DNA of 34,758 bases from Bacteroidales bacterium (lineage in GTDB: Bacteria; Bacteroidota; Bacteroidia; Bacteroidales; UBA932). A program made the position numbers and the translations under genes. This document shows, one piece after another, positions 9,720-18,843 of this stretch. Position 1 is the stretch's first letter; the number at the start of each line of letters is the position of its first letter. The notes under the pieces are model-generated. The model saw only the letters and a list, made by a program, of their open reading frames with translations, was not told the DNA's origin and made no database searches. The stretch lies in NCBI GenBank assembly GCA_016288055.1, contig JAEEXZ010000020.1, forward strand, positions 1 to 34,758. Reading direction: 5' to 3'.

Positions 9720-12567
9720 AGTCGCCCTTGTCCTTCTCGCGGTGTTGCTTGCGGCGCTTCCCGTCGCAGGCCAGTCCGGCCGTACCTCGCGCAGCAGCCA
9801 TAAGAAGAATGCGCAGGAGACGGGGCTTTTCAAGCGCCGTCAGCCGGTGACGTACTATGTGGACCAGGTGACCAACCTGTTCTCCCAGCACCGTTGGGCC
9901 AAGGGCAAGGAACTCCTGGACGTGAGCCTGGAGATGTATCCGGAAGACGCCAACCTTCATTATCTGGCCGGCCGCTACTGGTGGAACGGCAAGAATTATG
10001 ACAGGGCCCGTTACCATCTGGTGAAAGCCTGCCAGGTCAATTACCACTTCGTGGAAGCCAAGACTCTGCTGGTGAACATTGAGGAAATCACCGGCAACTA
10101 CTCCAGCGCCATCTGTTACGTGAACGAGCTGCTGGAGGTGAATCCCTACTGGAAGGGCCTGTGGCTGAGGAAGGTGGATCTTTACAAGAAGATGGGCAAC
10201 TTCGAGGAGGCCAATGCCCTGCTGCAGCGGCTGTCCCAGATCTATCCCACGGACGCCTCCATCACCGGAGACTATTTCGACGTGCTGGAGTCCACCTACC
10301 AGCAGGCGCGCCTGGCCGGCGACATGAATGCCGCCGAAGCCGCCCTGAAGGAAATCGTGCGCATCACGCCCTCGGATACGGACTACCAGCTGGCCTATGC
10401 CAGCATCCTGGTGCGGGAAGGCCGCACGGGAGACGCACTGGACAACCTTACCTACGCCATCAACGCTTCTCCGGGCAACGTGGCCCTGATCTCCCGCGCC
10501 ACGGAAATCATGCTGGCCGAGGGACGCTTCACCGGCGCCCTGGCCCTGGTCCGCGCCCAGTACGAGGAACACGGCACACGGGAGTTGAAGGCCCTGTACG
10601 AGTCGGTGCTGGCCAAATCGGCCAAGATGCAGGACGACTCGGACCCCTACGACATGCACATGAGGGTGTATGCCAAGGAGAAGAGCCAGGCTTCGCTGCA
10701 GTACCTGCTTACGAACTCCGTGAAAAAAGGCTATTTTGACGACGCCATCTTCTATATCAACGAGGCCCGTATGACACGTGGAGACCAGTCCCGCTGGTAT
10801 TCGATGGAGTACGAAGTCTATGAACGCATGGGCCGTCACGACAGCGCCGGCAAGGTGCTCAACGCCGGTCTTGCAAAGTACCCCGACGACTACGACCTGA
10901 ACCTGGCCGCCTGCCGGCAGCGTCTGGCCGCGGCGGGGGACGACATGAATGAAGGCGCTTACAATCAGGCTATTCCGCTGCTGGAATTCGTGCGCAAGCA
11001 CTCCGTGGAGCCGGAACTGCGGGCCGTGGCTGTCCGCCGCCTGGCCGTTTGCTACAGGGAAACCAATCAGATGGACATGGCCGCCCTCATGCTGAAGGAA
11101 CGCCTCCGGACAGACCCCGAGTACCAGGTGACGGTGGATTACGCCTCGCTGCTGGTGAAGCAGGGGAAGCCGGAAGCCGCCCTGCAGGCGCTGCAGGCAT
11201 CCATTGATTCGGCTACGGATACCCTGGCCCTCCGCGCGCTTGGCAATGCTTACAAGGAAACCGCCTATCCTTACCTGAAAGAAAAACTGGCTGGTGGCGC
11301 GGTCAAGGGCCTTCAGCCCGTTACGGATATGATCCTGGCTGTGGATCCGAAGGACTATTGGGGACTTCGCTATTCCCTGCGAACCGCAGAGGATCCGCTG
11401 CCTTATGCCTTCCGCGGCATCCGCGTCTATCCCGACGACCTCACTTTCCCCCTCAAGGCGGCGTCTGTGCTTTCCGAACGCGGTCACGACGAGCGCGCCC
11501 TCAATATCCTGCGTTCTTATCTGGAGGATTTCCCGGCCGACGACGACCTCCAGAAGGTTTATTCCGGCATTTCCGACAAGGTGGCCGGCAAACTCTTCAA
11601 GGAAAAGAACTACGACAGGGCCGAAGCTGTGCTCGATTCGGCCCTGGCGGTGCGCCCGCTCGATCCCGGCACGCGCTATACCCGTGGCCTGCTGTACGAG
11701 AAGCGGCACCAGTGGGATTCGGCCTACGCCTACCAGCGTCATTATCAGCCGTCGGTGCTGGAAGAGAGGGAGTTCGTCTCGCGCATGAACGCCATCCGCG
11801 CCCGCACCCTCCGGCATACGGTGGATGTGGGGGCCGATGTATTCCGCTTCACCGACAGCAATCACCTCATGGGCATGGCCGGCGTGGGCTATACGCGCTC
11901 CTGGGAGAATGACGAGCTGGAACTGCGGGTGAACTACACCGGCCGTGACGCTGATTATGACGGCGAGGAAAAGATGTATAACTCCGTGGGCGGTCAGGGC
12001 CTGCAGGCCCAGGGCAGCTGGAGTCACAACTTTGGCAATATCGTTACCCTGAAGGGAACGACGGCCTATTCTACGGCTTTCTTCCCGCGCTGGACGGCCG
12101 ATGCGGACTTTACCTGGCATCTGCCCCATGACTGGGACCTGGAGACCATTTTCTCCTACCGCTGGATGCGGGACCGTTCGTCCATGTACTCCTGCGGGGC
12201 CGGCGTGTTCCATGGCTTCGAGCATCTCTACGCCGGCGGGAAACTTACCGTCGGCGCCCTGCACGACCTGTTCTTCTTCAACGCCCAGGCGCGTGTGCGC
12301 TTCTATCCTGTGGAAGGCGGTCGTTCCTATGTGGAGGCCCAGGGCGGTGCCGGTACGGCTCCGGAACTTACCTTCCTCAATTACTACTACACCTCGAGCA
12401 TGTACAGCAACATGAACTCCTTTGTCGCTGTAACTGGCTCGTGGGCAGTAACCTATAACCTGGCGCTCCAGTTCTCCGGAACATGGAACACCGTGTATGA
12501 CCAAAAAACTACCGTTACTTACCGTAATATGTTCATGGCCCATGTCTCTGTCGCAATCTCTTTCTAG
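9712..12567 (+). CDS. TPR protein with C-terminal YaiO-type outer-membrane beta-barrel
   Basis: This is the likely export partner of the synthase. The ATG at 9712 overlaps the glycosyltransferase stop and gives a clean signal peptide (MRRVALVLLAVLLAALPVAG); a GTG at 9703 is possible but less apt. After it come many TPR-like helical repeats, about residues 40-690, and then a beta-rich region, about 700-951, with alternating aromatic strands that ends VAISF, a typical barrel C-terminus. The arrangement matches periplasmic TPR plus outer-membrane pore proteins such as PgaA and BcsC, and the barrel resembles the YaiO family; in E. coli yaiO lies beside the glycosyltransferase gene yaiP. The length is 951 aa. 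Confidence 0.82.
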   Translation: MRRVALVLLAVLLAALPVAGQSGRTSRSSHKKNAQETGLFKRRQPVTYYVDQVTNLFSQHRWAKGKELLDVSLEMYPEDANLHYLAGRYWWNGKNYDRARYHLVKACQVNYHFVEAKTLLVNIEEITGNYSSAICYVNELLEVNPYWKGLWLRKVDLYKKMGNFEEANALLQRLSQIYPTDASITGDYFDVLESTYQQARLAGDMNAAEAALKEIVRITPSDTDYQLAYASILVREGRTGDALDNLTYAINASPGNVALISRATEIMLAEGRFTGALALVRAQYEEHGTRELKALYESVLAKSAKMQDDSDPYDMHMRVYAKEKSQASLQYLLTNSVKKGYFDDAIFYINEARMTRGDQSRWYSMEYEVYERMGRHDSAGKVLNAGLAKYPDDYDLNLAACRQRLAAAGDDMNEGAYNQAIPLLEFVRKHSVEPELRAVAVRRLAVCYRETNQMDMAALMLKERLRTDPEYQVTVDYASLLVKQGKPEAALQALQASIDSATDTLALRALGNAYKETAYPYLKEKLAGGAVKGLQPVTDMILAVDPKDYWGLRYSLRTAEDPLPYAFRGIRVYPDDLTFPLKAASVLSERGHDERALNILRSYLEDFPADDDLQKVYSGISDKVAGKLFKEKNYDRAEAVLDSALAVRPLDPGTRYTRGLLYEKRHQWDSAYAYQRHYQPSVLEEREFVSRMNAIRARTLRHTVDVGADVFRFTDSNHLMGMAGVGYTRSWENDELELRVNYTGRDADYDGEEKMYNSVGGQGLQAQGSWSHNFGNIVTLKGTTAYSTAFFPRWTADADFTWHLPHDWDLETIFSYRWMRDRSSMYSCGAGVFHGFEHLYAGGKLTVGALHDLFFFNAQARVRFYPVEGGRSYVEAQGGAGTAPELTFLNYYYTSSMYSNMNSFVAVTGSWAVTYNLALQFSGTWNTVYDQKTTVTYRNMFMAHVSVAISF

Positions 12568-14728
12568 TCTGGCCGCCGCCGTGCTGCTGGTTTCTTCCTG
12601 TGATTCCTTCGCGGGAGGGGAGTTGGCCGTGCACACCTATCATGTCCATCCGGAGGCCCCGGGCCGTACGCTGGACTCCAAGATGTCAGACTATCTTAAA
12701 AAGCATCTGCAGAACCGTTCGGAGAAGACGATCGTGGACAAAGGGGGGATTGACGTGATGATTCATGTGGGGGAGGAAGTGGAAGGAGATTTCGCCTTCC
12801 GGCATACGCCCAATGGGTATTATCTGGCGGCTAAGGATGAGCGTACCTGCATATGGCTGGTGTACCAGTTCATCAAGATGGCCGGCAAGGAAGACCCTGA
12901 GATTACGACGGATGACCTGCCGCCGCTGCTGCTGAGCGGCCGCGATACAGTGGCGACTTTCCCCTTTGAGTATCGGGATATCTACATGCCCACCAACCAG
13001 AATCCGGACATGACTTACCTGCTGGGCCTGCACAACCTGGAAAGCGACTGGGGCATCTGGGGCCACAACCTTTCGCGCGTGCTGGGTTCCAACGGGGACA
13101 CCAGTTTCGGTTACCAGAACATGGACCAGGAGATGCTGGCACGTACCGGCGGCCTGGCACACGCCAACCAGTTCTGCTTCTCTTCCGACAAACTGCTGGA
13201 CCTTACCGTCCAGTACATCCTGGACCAGTACGGGGATGGCGAACAGCGTCCGTTCCGCATGACAATCGGCCCCAACGATAACAGTATCGTCTGCATGTGC
13301 CGCCGCTGCGAACTGGCGGGCAACAAACCGGGCAACGCCATGCCGGCCGTGCTCAACTTCGTGGAGAGGCTGGCGCTGCGTTTTCCCAGGCACACGTTCT
13401 TCATTCCGGGGTATTCTACGACATCGGCCATCCCGGACCATGTGCTTCCGCCCAATGTGGGGGTGTTCCTATCGGCCATCGACTATCCGCGCGCGCTCAC
13501 GAGCAATGAGACGCCGGCAAAGAAGGCCTTTTTCAAACTGCTGGACGAGTGGCGCGCCGTCACGGACCAGGTTTACATCTGGGACTACGTGAACAACTTC
13601 GACGACTATCTCACGCCCTATCCCATCCTGTACGTGATGCAGGACCGTTTCCGGGAGTACCGGAAGAGGGGAGTGAAGGGTATTTTCCTCAATGGCAGCG
13701 GCTATTTCTACTCGCATCAGCAGGAGATGTACTCCTTTGTGCTGGCGGCGTTGCTGCTGAACCCGGATGCCGATATCCCCCGTCTGGTGGAGGAATACTT
13801 CAAGGATGCCATGCCGCATATCGGCTCGTTCTATGCGCAGTCCACGCTGGGCCTGGAGGAGCACGCGCGCCGCAGCGGGGCCGAGCTTCCGCTTTACGGC
13901 GGCATGGACGAGGCGCTGCGTTCTTACCTGTCGGAACGGGAATTCCGTGAATTCTATTCGGTGTTCCTGCGGGCCGACGATATGGAAATGACCCACCGCG
14001 AGCGCGTCCTTTACGAAAAGACGCGCCAGTTCGTGTCCTTCACCTTCCTGGAGATATGCCGCCTGAACGGTCTCAAACCGGGCGGTTTCGCCGAGATGGT
14101 GGGCGACGACTGGGTGGTGAAGCCGGAGGTATGGGCCGCCGTGGAGGACCTCAAGATCATGACGGACGAGGACGACGTTTACCTTCTCACCGGCAATGAC
14201 GCCACGTCGATGGACCACATGGACCGTGTGAACGAAAGCGGTGTCTATGTGGCCGATTATGAAAACGAGGTGGAACTGTGGCTGAACGGCCAGATGTGGA
14301 TGCAGGACTACCTGCTGCGCCAGCCGCTCCGCGTGCATGCGGGAGGCCAGACCTTTACCACGCATTACCTCACGGACGGTGTGGCGGGCATCTCGCAGAA
14401 CTATCACTGGGGCTGGCAGATCTACCCCCAGGAGGACTGCTACATAGAGCTTCCGACCGATGCAGTCGCCGGAAAGTCCGGCGAGATGACGATCGCCTTC
14501 CTCAACAGCGAACGTCACCGCATGGCGCCCCCCGCCTCGGTGGATATCTGGGCCGATGACCGCATGGTGGGCACGCTCCGCCGTGAGGGCCTTGGCAACT
14601 ACTTTGACGAGGGGGAACGGATCCTTTTCAGGGGACCTGTCGCCTTCGGCCGTCCCGGGAGGGTGGAGGTGCGCCTGAAGGCCTCCTATTCGCGCAACTT
14701 CGGCATTGATGAAATTTTCTTCCGCTAG
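12542..14728 (+). CDS. DUF4838 glycoside-hydrolase-like lipoprotein
   Basis: The protein (728 aa from this start) has a lipobox (VLLVSSC) and then the DUF4838 layout distantly related to alpha-glucuronidases. Visible parts are a first alpha/beta domain, the segment GPNDNSIVCMCRRC with C251, C253 and C256, the IWDYVNNFDDYLTPYP segment, and GVKGIFLNGSGYF; a beta-rich module follows from about residue 560 to the end. It may trim or modify the exported polymer, as PgaB and BcsZ do in other synthase systems, but no activity is established. The start is uncertain: an ATG at 12497 adds MTKK and gives a 71-nt overlap with the barrel gene, whereas 12542 gives a 26-nt overlap but a signal peptide without a basic N-terminus. 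Confidence 0.78.
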   Translation: MSLSQSLSSLAAAVLLVSSCDSFAGGELAVHTYHVHPEAPGRTLDSKMSDYLKKHLQNRSEKTIVDKGGIDVMIHVGEEVEGDFAFRHTPNGYYLAAKDERTCIWLVYQFIKMAGKEDPEITTDDLPPLLLSGRDTVATFPFEYRDIYMPTNQNPDMTYLLGLHNLESDWGIWGHNLSRVLGSNGDTSFGYQNMDQEMLARTGGLAHANQFCFSSDKLLDLTVQYILDQYGDGEQRPFRMTIGPNDNSIVCMCRRCELAGNKPGNAMPAVLNFVERLALRFPRHTFFIPGYSTTSAIPDHVLPPNVGVFLSAIDYPRALTSNETPAKKAFFKLLDEWRAVTDQVYIWDYVNNFDDYLTPYPILYVMQDRFREYRKRGVKGIFLNGSGYFYSHQQEMYSFVLAALLLNPDADIPRLVEEYFKDAMPHIGSFYAQSTLGLEEHARRSGAELPLYGGMDEALRSYLSEREFREFYSVFLRADDMEMTHRERVLYEKTRQFVSFTFLEICRLNGLKPGGFAEMVGDDWVVKPEVWAAVEDLKIMTDEDDVYLLTGNDATSMDHMDRVNESGVYVADYENEVELWLNGQMWMQDYLLRQPLRVHAGGQTFTTHYLTDGVAGISQNYHWGWQIYPQEDCYIELPTDAVAGKSGEMTIAFLNSERHRMAPPASVDIWADDRMVGTLRREGLGNYFDEGERILFRGPVAFGRPGRVEVRLKASYSRNFGIDEIFFR

Positions 14729-15232
14729 ATGAAACGGCTTCTTTTCATATTGTCCTTTGCGCTGCTGCTTTCCGGCTGCACTACCCGCGTCCAGTACACG
14801 ACGGTGGAGCTCCGGGATCCCGTGCGCCACTATTATCCCATCCTGCAGGGACAGGAACTGACCGTGACCGTCCGTGTGAACAATACGGGTAAAGTGCCGC
14901 TGGTTATACGGGATATCCAGCCTTCCTGCGGCTGCATCGTGGTGGACGGGGACCAGGAGATGGTCATCCCTCCCGAGCGTTACGCTTCCGTGACGCTCCG
15001 CTACGACTCCCGCAAGAACGTGGGCCGCGTGGAGCACTCCATCCGTTTCTGGGGTAATATCTCGCCCTCCGGCATGGCCGAACTTCGCTTTGACGTCCAT
15101 GTGGTTCCGGATGCGAACTACCACCACGACTACGAGGAAATGTTCGACAAGGAGGAGAGCGCCCGCAAGCTCCGCGATTATCTGAAATCCCGCGGGGAGT
15201 CGTCCGGGATGGGGTATTACGTGGACCGTTAA
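14729..15232 (+). CDS. DUF1573 lipoprotein
   Basis: A 167-aa lipoprotein with signal peptide and lipobox LLLSGC followed by an immunoglobulin-like beta-sandwich. The family hallmark is visible: VTVRVNNTGKVPLVI, then IQPSCGCIVVD with a CGC motif, and a later VTLRYDS strand. DUF1573 proteins are widespread in Bacteroidetes and have no firm function; an envelope or chaperone-like role is often supposed. The ATG follows directly on the upstream TAG with no gap, so translation is probably coupled to the DUF4838 gene. It closes the operon, since a terminator hairpin overlaps its stop codon. Confidence 0.85.
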   Translation: MKRLLFILSFALLLSGCTTRVQYTTVELRDPVRHYYPILQGQELTVTVRVNNTGKVPLVIRDIQPSCGCIVVDGDQEMVIPPERYASVTLRYDSRKNVGRVEHSIRFWGNISPSGMAELRFDVHVVPDANYHHDYEEMFDKEESARKLRDYLKSRGESSGMGYYVDR

Positions 15233-15256
15233 CAGGTGCCTGTTGATAACTTTTTT
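15228..15256 (+). terminator. Rho-independent terminator of the exopolysaccharide-type operon
   Basis: AACAGG (15231-15236) pairs with CCTGTT (15239-15244), with an outer GTT/AAC pairing, and TTTTTT follows at 15251-15256. The stop codon of the DUF1573 gene lies inside the stem. The same T-run forms the -33 box of the next promoter. Confidence 0.5.
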
Positions 15257-15286
15257 GTGTTATTTAGTATTTTCTATCTACCTTTG
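15254..15286 (+). promoter_or_regulatory. Promoter of the nucleobase-uptake operon
   Basis: TTTG at 15254-15257 and TACCTTTG at 15279-15286 match the Bacteroidetes -33 and -7 (TAnnTTTG) elements with a 21-nt spacer. Transcription would start near 15293, about 50 nt before the permease ATG at 15345. No recognisable purine riboswitch fits in that short leader. Confidence 0.65.
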
Positions 15287-15344
15287 TCCGGTCATAATCA
15301 GGCCTGAGGAGGATAGATATTCTTTTTAACCTATAACAATACTT

Positions 15345-16691
15345 ATGACACAAAAGCAGCAAGCCATCTATGATGCCCGTCCCCTTGGAAAGGGCAAGAT
15401 GCTTACCCTTGGCCTCCAGCACATGTTCGCCATGTTCGGGGCTACGGTTCTGGTCCCGGTCATCACCGGTCTCTCGATGAGTGCAACCCTCCTTTTCGCC
15501 GGCCTGGGTACACTCATTTTTCATTTCCTCACCAAGATGAAGGTACCGGCTTTCCTCGGTTCTTCCTTTGCTTTCCTGGGCGGCTACGCGGCTGTAGTCT
15601 CCATGGGAGAAGCCCAAGGACTCAGCGCCGCGGAATCTTTGCCTTATGCCTGCATCGGAGTATTCTCTGCAGGCATTATTTATTTCATCCTGGCAGGTCT
15701 GTTCGCCGCTTTCGGTGCCAAGAAGGTGATGCGCTTCTTCCCGCCCATCGTGACGGGCCCCATCATCATCGCCATCGGCCTTACCCTCTCCGGCAGCGCT
15801 ATCAACAACTGTAACCAGAACTGGTGGATCGCCCTCCTGGCCATTGCCATCATCATTGTGTGCAACATCTGGGGCAAGGGCATGATCAAGATCATCCCCA
15901 TCCTGCTGGGCGTGCTGGGTTCATACCTGGTGGCTGCCTGCTTCGGCCTGTGCGACTTCTCCGCCGTGAAGGAAGCTGCCTGGATCGGCGTTCCTTTCCA
16001 CTGGGAGAATACGGCCTTCCACGTGTTCCAGAATCCCAACTGGGGCCTGGTGCTCAGTGCCGTCATCGCCATCGTTCCCATTTCCCTGGCTACCATGATG
16101 GAGCATATCGGCGACATGTGCGCCATTTCCTCCACTACGGGTGTGAACTATCTGGAGGATCCGGGTCTGCACCGCACCCTCATGGGTGACGGTCTGGCTA
16201 CCGCCCTGGCTTCCCTGTTCGGCGCTCCCGCCAACACTACTTACGGTGAGAATACCGGCGTGCTCAACCTTACCAAGGTGTATGACCCGCGTGTCATCCG
16301 CATCGCCGCCTGCTTTGCCATCGTGCTCAGCTTCTGCCCCAAGTTCAGCGCCCTCATCAGCTGCATGCCCGCCGCTACCATCGGCGGTGTGTCCCTGGTC
16401 CTGTACGGTATGATTTCCGCCGTGGGTGTGCGTAATGTCGTGGAGAACCAGGTGGACTTCACCAAGAGCCGCAACGTCATCGTCGCCGCCCTCATCCTGG
16501 TGCTGGCCATCGGTATCAAGTACGGTGCCGGGGATGCCATTTCCCTGGGCTTCACCACCCTCAGCGGCCTGGCTATCGCCGCCCTCACGGGCGTGTTCCT
16601 GAATGCCGTGCTGCCCGGTATGGATTACGAGTTCGGCGCCAACCCGCAGGGGGACAAGGCAGTCGATTTCGAAGTTAAAGGTCACGAATAA
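15345..16691 (+). CDS. NCS2 uracil/xanthine permease (UraA-type)
   Basis: A 448-aa inner-membrane symporter of the nucleobase-ascorbate transporter fold, with about 14 hydrophobic segments, that takes up uracil or a related base with protons. The two substrate-site glutamates known in E. coli UraA have clear counterparts: E253 in TMMEHIGDM and E302 in TTYGENTGV. Further family sequence includes GLQHMFAMFGATVLVPV near the N-terminus. Uracil is favoured by the TYGEN motif, but xanthine cannot be excluded. It is the first gene of a three-gene operon; the next start lies 28 nt downstream. Confidence 0.9.
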   Translation: MTQKQQAIYDARPLGKGKMLTLGLQHMFAMFGATVLVPVITGLSMSATLLFAGLGTLIFHFLTKMKVPAFLGSSFAFLGGYAAVVSMGEAQGLSAAESLPYACIGVFSAGIIYFILAGLFAAFGAKKVMRFFPPIVTGPIIIAIGLTLSGSAINNCNQNWWIALLAIAIIIVCNIWGKGMIKIIPILLGVLGSYLVAACFGLCDFSAVKEAAWIGVPFHWENTAFHVFQNPNWGLVLSAVIAIVPISLATMMEHIGDMCAISSTTGVNYLEDPGLHRTLMGDGLATALASLFGAPANTTYGENTGVLNLTKVYDPRVIRIAACFAIVLSFCPKFSALISCMPAATIGGVSLVLYGMISAVGVRNVVENQVDFTKSRNVIVAALILVLAIGIKYGAGDAISLGFTTLSGLAIAALTGVFLNAVLPGMDYEFGANPQGDKAVDFEVKGHE

Positions 16692-16719
16692 TATACTTAA
16701 TACCCATAAACTACGTTTT

Positions 16720-17454
16720 ATGTCTAAAAAAACTATCATCGCCGTTGCTGTGGCAACGCTTGCCTTCGGCCAGCTGGCCCAGGCCCAGACCAACCTCCAG
16801 ACCTTCTACGATTTCGGAAAGAATCGCGGTCATTTCACTACCACCCTCGAGGGCTTCTACAATGACAACTGGGGCAACACCTTCTTCTTCATCGATTATG
16901 ACTACAACAAGAAGGACGCCGACAATAAGAACTACGCTCCCAGCGGTTCTTACATGGAGATTGCCCGCTGCCTGAACTTCTGGGGCAAGACGGCTCTCGC
17001 ACCCCTGAGCCTGCAGGTCGAATACAACGGCCTGGTGGACGTCAACCAGAACTTCCTCTTCGGCGTTGATTACTTCGTTCACAGCAATGATTTCAAGAAC
17101 ACCTTCAACTTCAAGCTCCTGTACAAGACCTTCTCCAAGCAGGCCGGTGCCAGCAGCGACCTCCCTCTGCAGTTCACCTTCGTGTGGGGCATGCAGGACC
17201 TCTTCGGTGTGGAAGGCCTCCGCTTCAGCGGCTTCGTGGATGTCTGGGGTGAGAATGTCGTGAATTTCAAGGAAGCTGGTGACAAGCCCCAGAAGTTCGT
17301 GGTTATCTCCGAGCCTCAGATCTGGTACAACGTGGGCAAGTTCTTCGGCTGCCCCAACCTGAACATCGGCGGTGAGGTAGAGCTCTCCGTGAACTTCGCC
17401 GGTTACGACGGTTTCTATGCCCGTCCCTGCATCGGCACCAAGTGGGTATTCTAA
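16720..17454 (+). CDS. DUF5020 Tsx-like outer-membrane channel
   Basis: The ATG at 16720 gives a standard signal peptide (MSKKTIIAVAVATLAFGQLAQAQ) and a 244-aa protein; a longer frame reading back into the permease gene is not the real start. The mature part is made of amphipathic aromatic strands, for example GNTFFFIDYDYN, LQVEYNGLV and GTKWVF at the end, consistent with a 12-strand barrel of the DUF5020/Tsx-like type. Tsx of E. coli passes nucleosides. Being placed between two nucleobase permeases makes a role in outer-membrane entry of nucleosides or bases likely, which is inference from family and context. Confidence 0.82.
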   Translation: MSKKTIIAVAVATLAFGQLAQAQTNLQTFYDFGKNRGHFTTTLEGFYNDNWGNTFFFIDYDYNKKDADNKNYAPSGSYMEIARCLNFWGKTALAPLSLQVEYNGLVDVNQNFLFGVDYFVHSNDFKNTFNFKLLYKTFSKQAGASSDLPLQFTFVWGMQDLFGVEGLRFSGFVDVWGENVVNFKEAGDKPQKFVVISEPQIWYNVGKFFGCPNLNIGGEVELSVNFAGYDGFYARPCIGTKWVF

Positions 17455-17474
17455 TCTAACCTTTTATATACGTC

Positions 17475-18806
17475 ATGAAACCCGCTTTCGAGAAACTGTT
17501 TGGTTTTGATTCGAAAGTGAATAGTGTCCGCACAGAAATTCTGGCGGGCATTACCACTTTCCTCACCATGGCCTACATCCTGGCCGTGAATCCCGGTATC
17601 TTCAGCGCTCTTCCGGGCATGCCCGCCGGCAGCGTGTTCACCGCTACCGCCCTGGCTGCCATCATCGGTACGCTGGTAATGGCCCTCTATGCCAAGAAGC
17701 CTTTCGCTCTGGCTCCCGGTATGGGTCTGAACGCCTTCTTCGTGTACACCGTATGCCTGGGCATGGGTTACACCTGGCAGTTTGCCCTCACGGCCGTGCT
17801 GCTGGAAGGTATCCTGTTCATCATCCTCACCGTTACCAAGGTGCGCTCCTGGCTGCTCAATGCCATCCCCGGCACGCTTAAGAAGGCCATCGGCGCCGGT
17901 ATCGGCCTGTTCATCGCCTTCATCGGCATGCAGAACGCCGGCATCATCGTTAACAACGACGCTACGCTGGTGGGTATCGGCAAGATCACCGAGGGTACGG
18001 CCCTGCTGGGCATGATCGGCCTGTTCATCACGGCCGGCCTTGTGATGGCCAAGGTGCGCGGCGGTATCCTCTGGGGTATCCTCATTACTTCGGTCATCGG
18101 CCTCTTTATCAAGGATCCTGCAACGGGAGAGGCCATCACCAAGCTGGGCGGCTTCATCTCCGTCCCGGACGGCGTGGAACCCATCTTCTGCAAGTTTGAG
18201 TGGAACCATGTGCTCTCTCTGGATATGCTGGTGGTCGTGTTCACCTTCCTGTTCATTGACATGTTCGACACCATGGGCACCATCATCGGCGTGCATCAGG
18301 GTGCCGGCCTCATCCCCGATGACGGTCCCCGCGACAACGTCCCCGGCATGGAGCAGATGTTCCTGGCCGACTCTATCGGCACTGTAGCCGGCGCCTGCCT
18401 GGGTACCTCCACCACCACCACCTATGTGGAAAGCGCTTCCGGCGTGGGTGAGGGTGGCCGTACCGGTCTCACCGCCTTCTCCACCGCAGTTTGCTTCGCC
18501 CTGGCCCTGTTCTTCAGCCCCATCTTCCTGGCCATCCCCGGTGCCGCCACCGCTCCGGCCCTGATCATCGTGGGCGTGATGATGATGCCTTCCATCAAGC
18601 GCATCCACTGGGACGACTACTGCAAGGCCATTCCTGCCTTCCTGACCATCATCATGATGCCTCTTGCATACAGCATCAGTGACGGTATCCTCATCGGCGT
18701 CATCTCCTACGTGCTCTGCCACGCCGTTGCCGGCCGCTTCAAGGATATCTCCATCACCATGTGGATCCTTGCCGCGCTGTTTATCTGCAAGTACATCTTC
18801 ATCTAG
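17475..18806 (+). CDS. NCS2 purine permease (AzgA/PbuG-type adenine, guanine, hypoxanthine)
   Basis: A 443-aa inner-membrane transporter of the AzgA-like branch of NCS2. It opens with the family signature FGFDSKVNSVRTEILAGITT and carries FLFIDMFDTMGTI and STTTTYVESASGVGEGGRTG, the segments that form the substrate site in AzgA-like proteins. Purine bases with proton symport are the expected cargo. It starts 20 nt after the DUF5020 gene and ends the operon, followed by a strong inverted repeat. Together the three genes cover pyrimidine and purine base uptake across both membranes. Confidence 0.92.
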   Translation: MKPAFEKLFGFDSKVNSVRTEILAGITTFLTMAYILAVNPGIFSALPGMPAGSVFTATALAAIIGTLVMALYAKKPFALAPGMGLNAFFVYTVCLGMGYTWQFALTAVLLEGILFIILTVTKVRSWLLNAIPGTLKKAIGAGIGLFIAFIGMQNAGIIVNNDATLVGIGKITEGTALLGMIGLFITAGLVMAKVRGGILWGILITSVIGLFIKDPATGEAITKLGGFISVPDGVEPIFCKFEWNHVLSLDMLVVVFTFLFIDMFDTMGTIIGVHQGAGLIPDDGPRDNVPGMEQMFLADSIGTVAGACLGTSTTTTYVESASGVGEGGRTGLTAFSTAVCFALALFFSPIFLAIPGAATAPALIIVGVMMMPSIKRIHWDDYCKAIPAFLTIIMMPLAYSISDGILIGVISYVLCHAVAGRFKDISITMWILAALFICKYIFI

Positions 18807-18843
18807 GCTGTAGCGTAACTCGCTCAGTCATCGCTATTTATAA

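Noticed and set aside
15287..15344. Purine riboswitch in the leader of the nucleobase operon
   Set aside because: The leader after the predicted start is only about 50 nt, too short for a purine aptamer plus expression platform, and no three-way junction is seen.
16603..16719. Earlier in-frame start for the DUF5020 protein
   Set aside because: It overlaps the permease gene by about 90 nt and would bury the clear signal peptide that begins at 16720.
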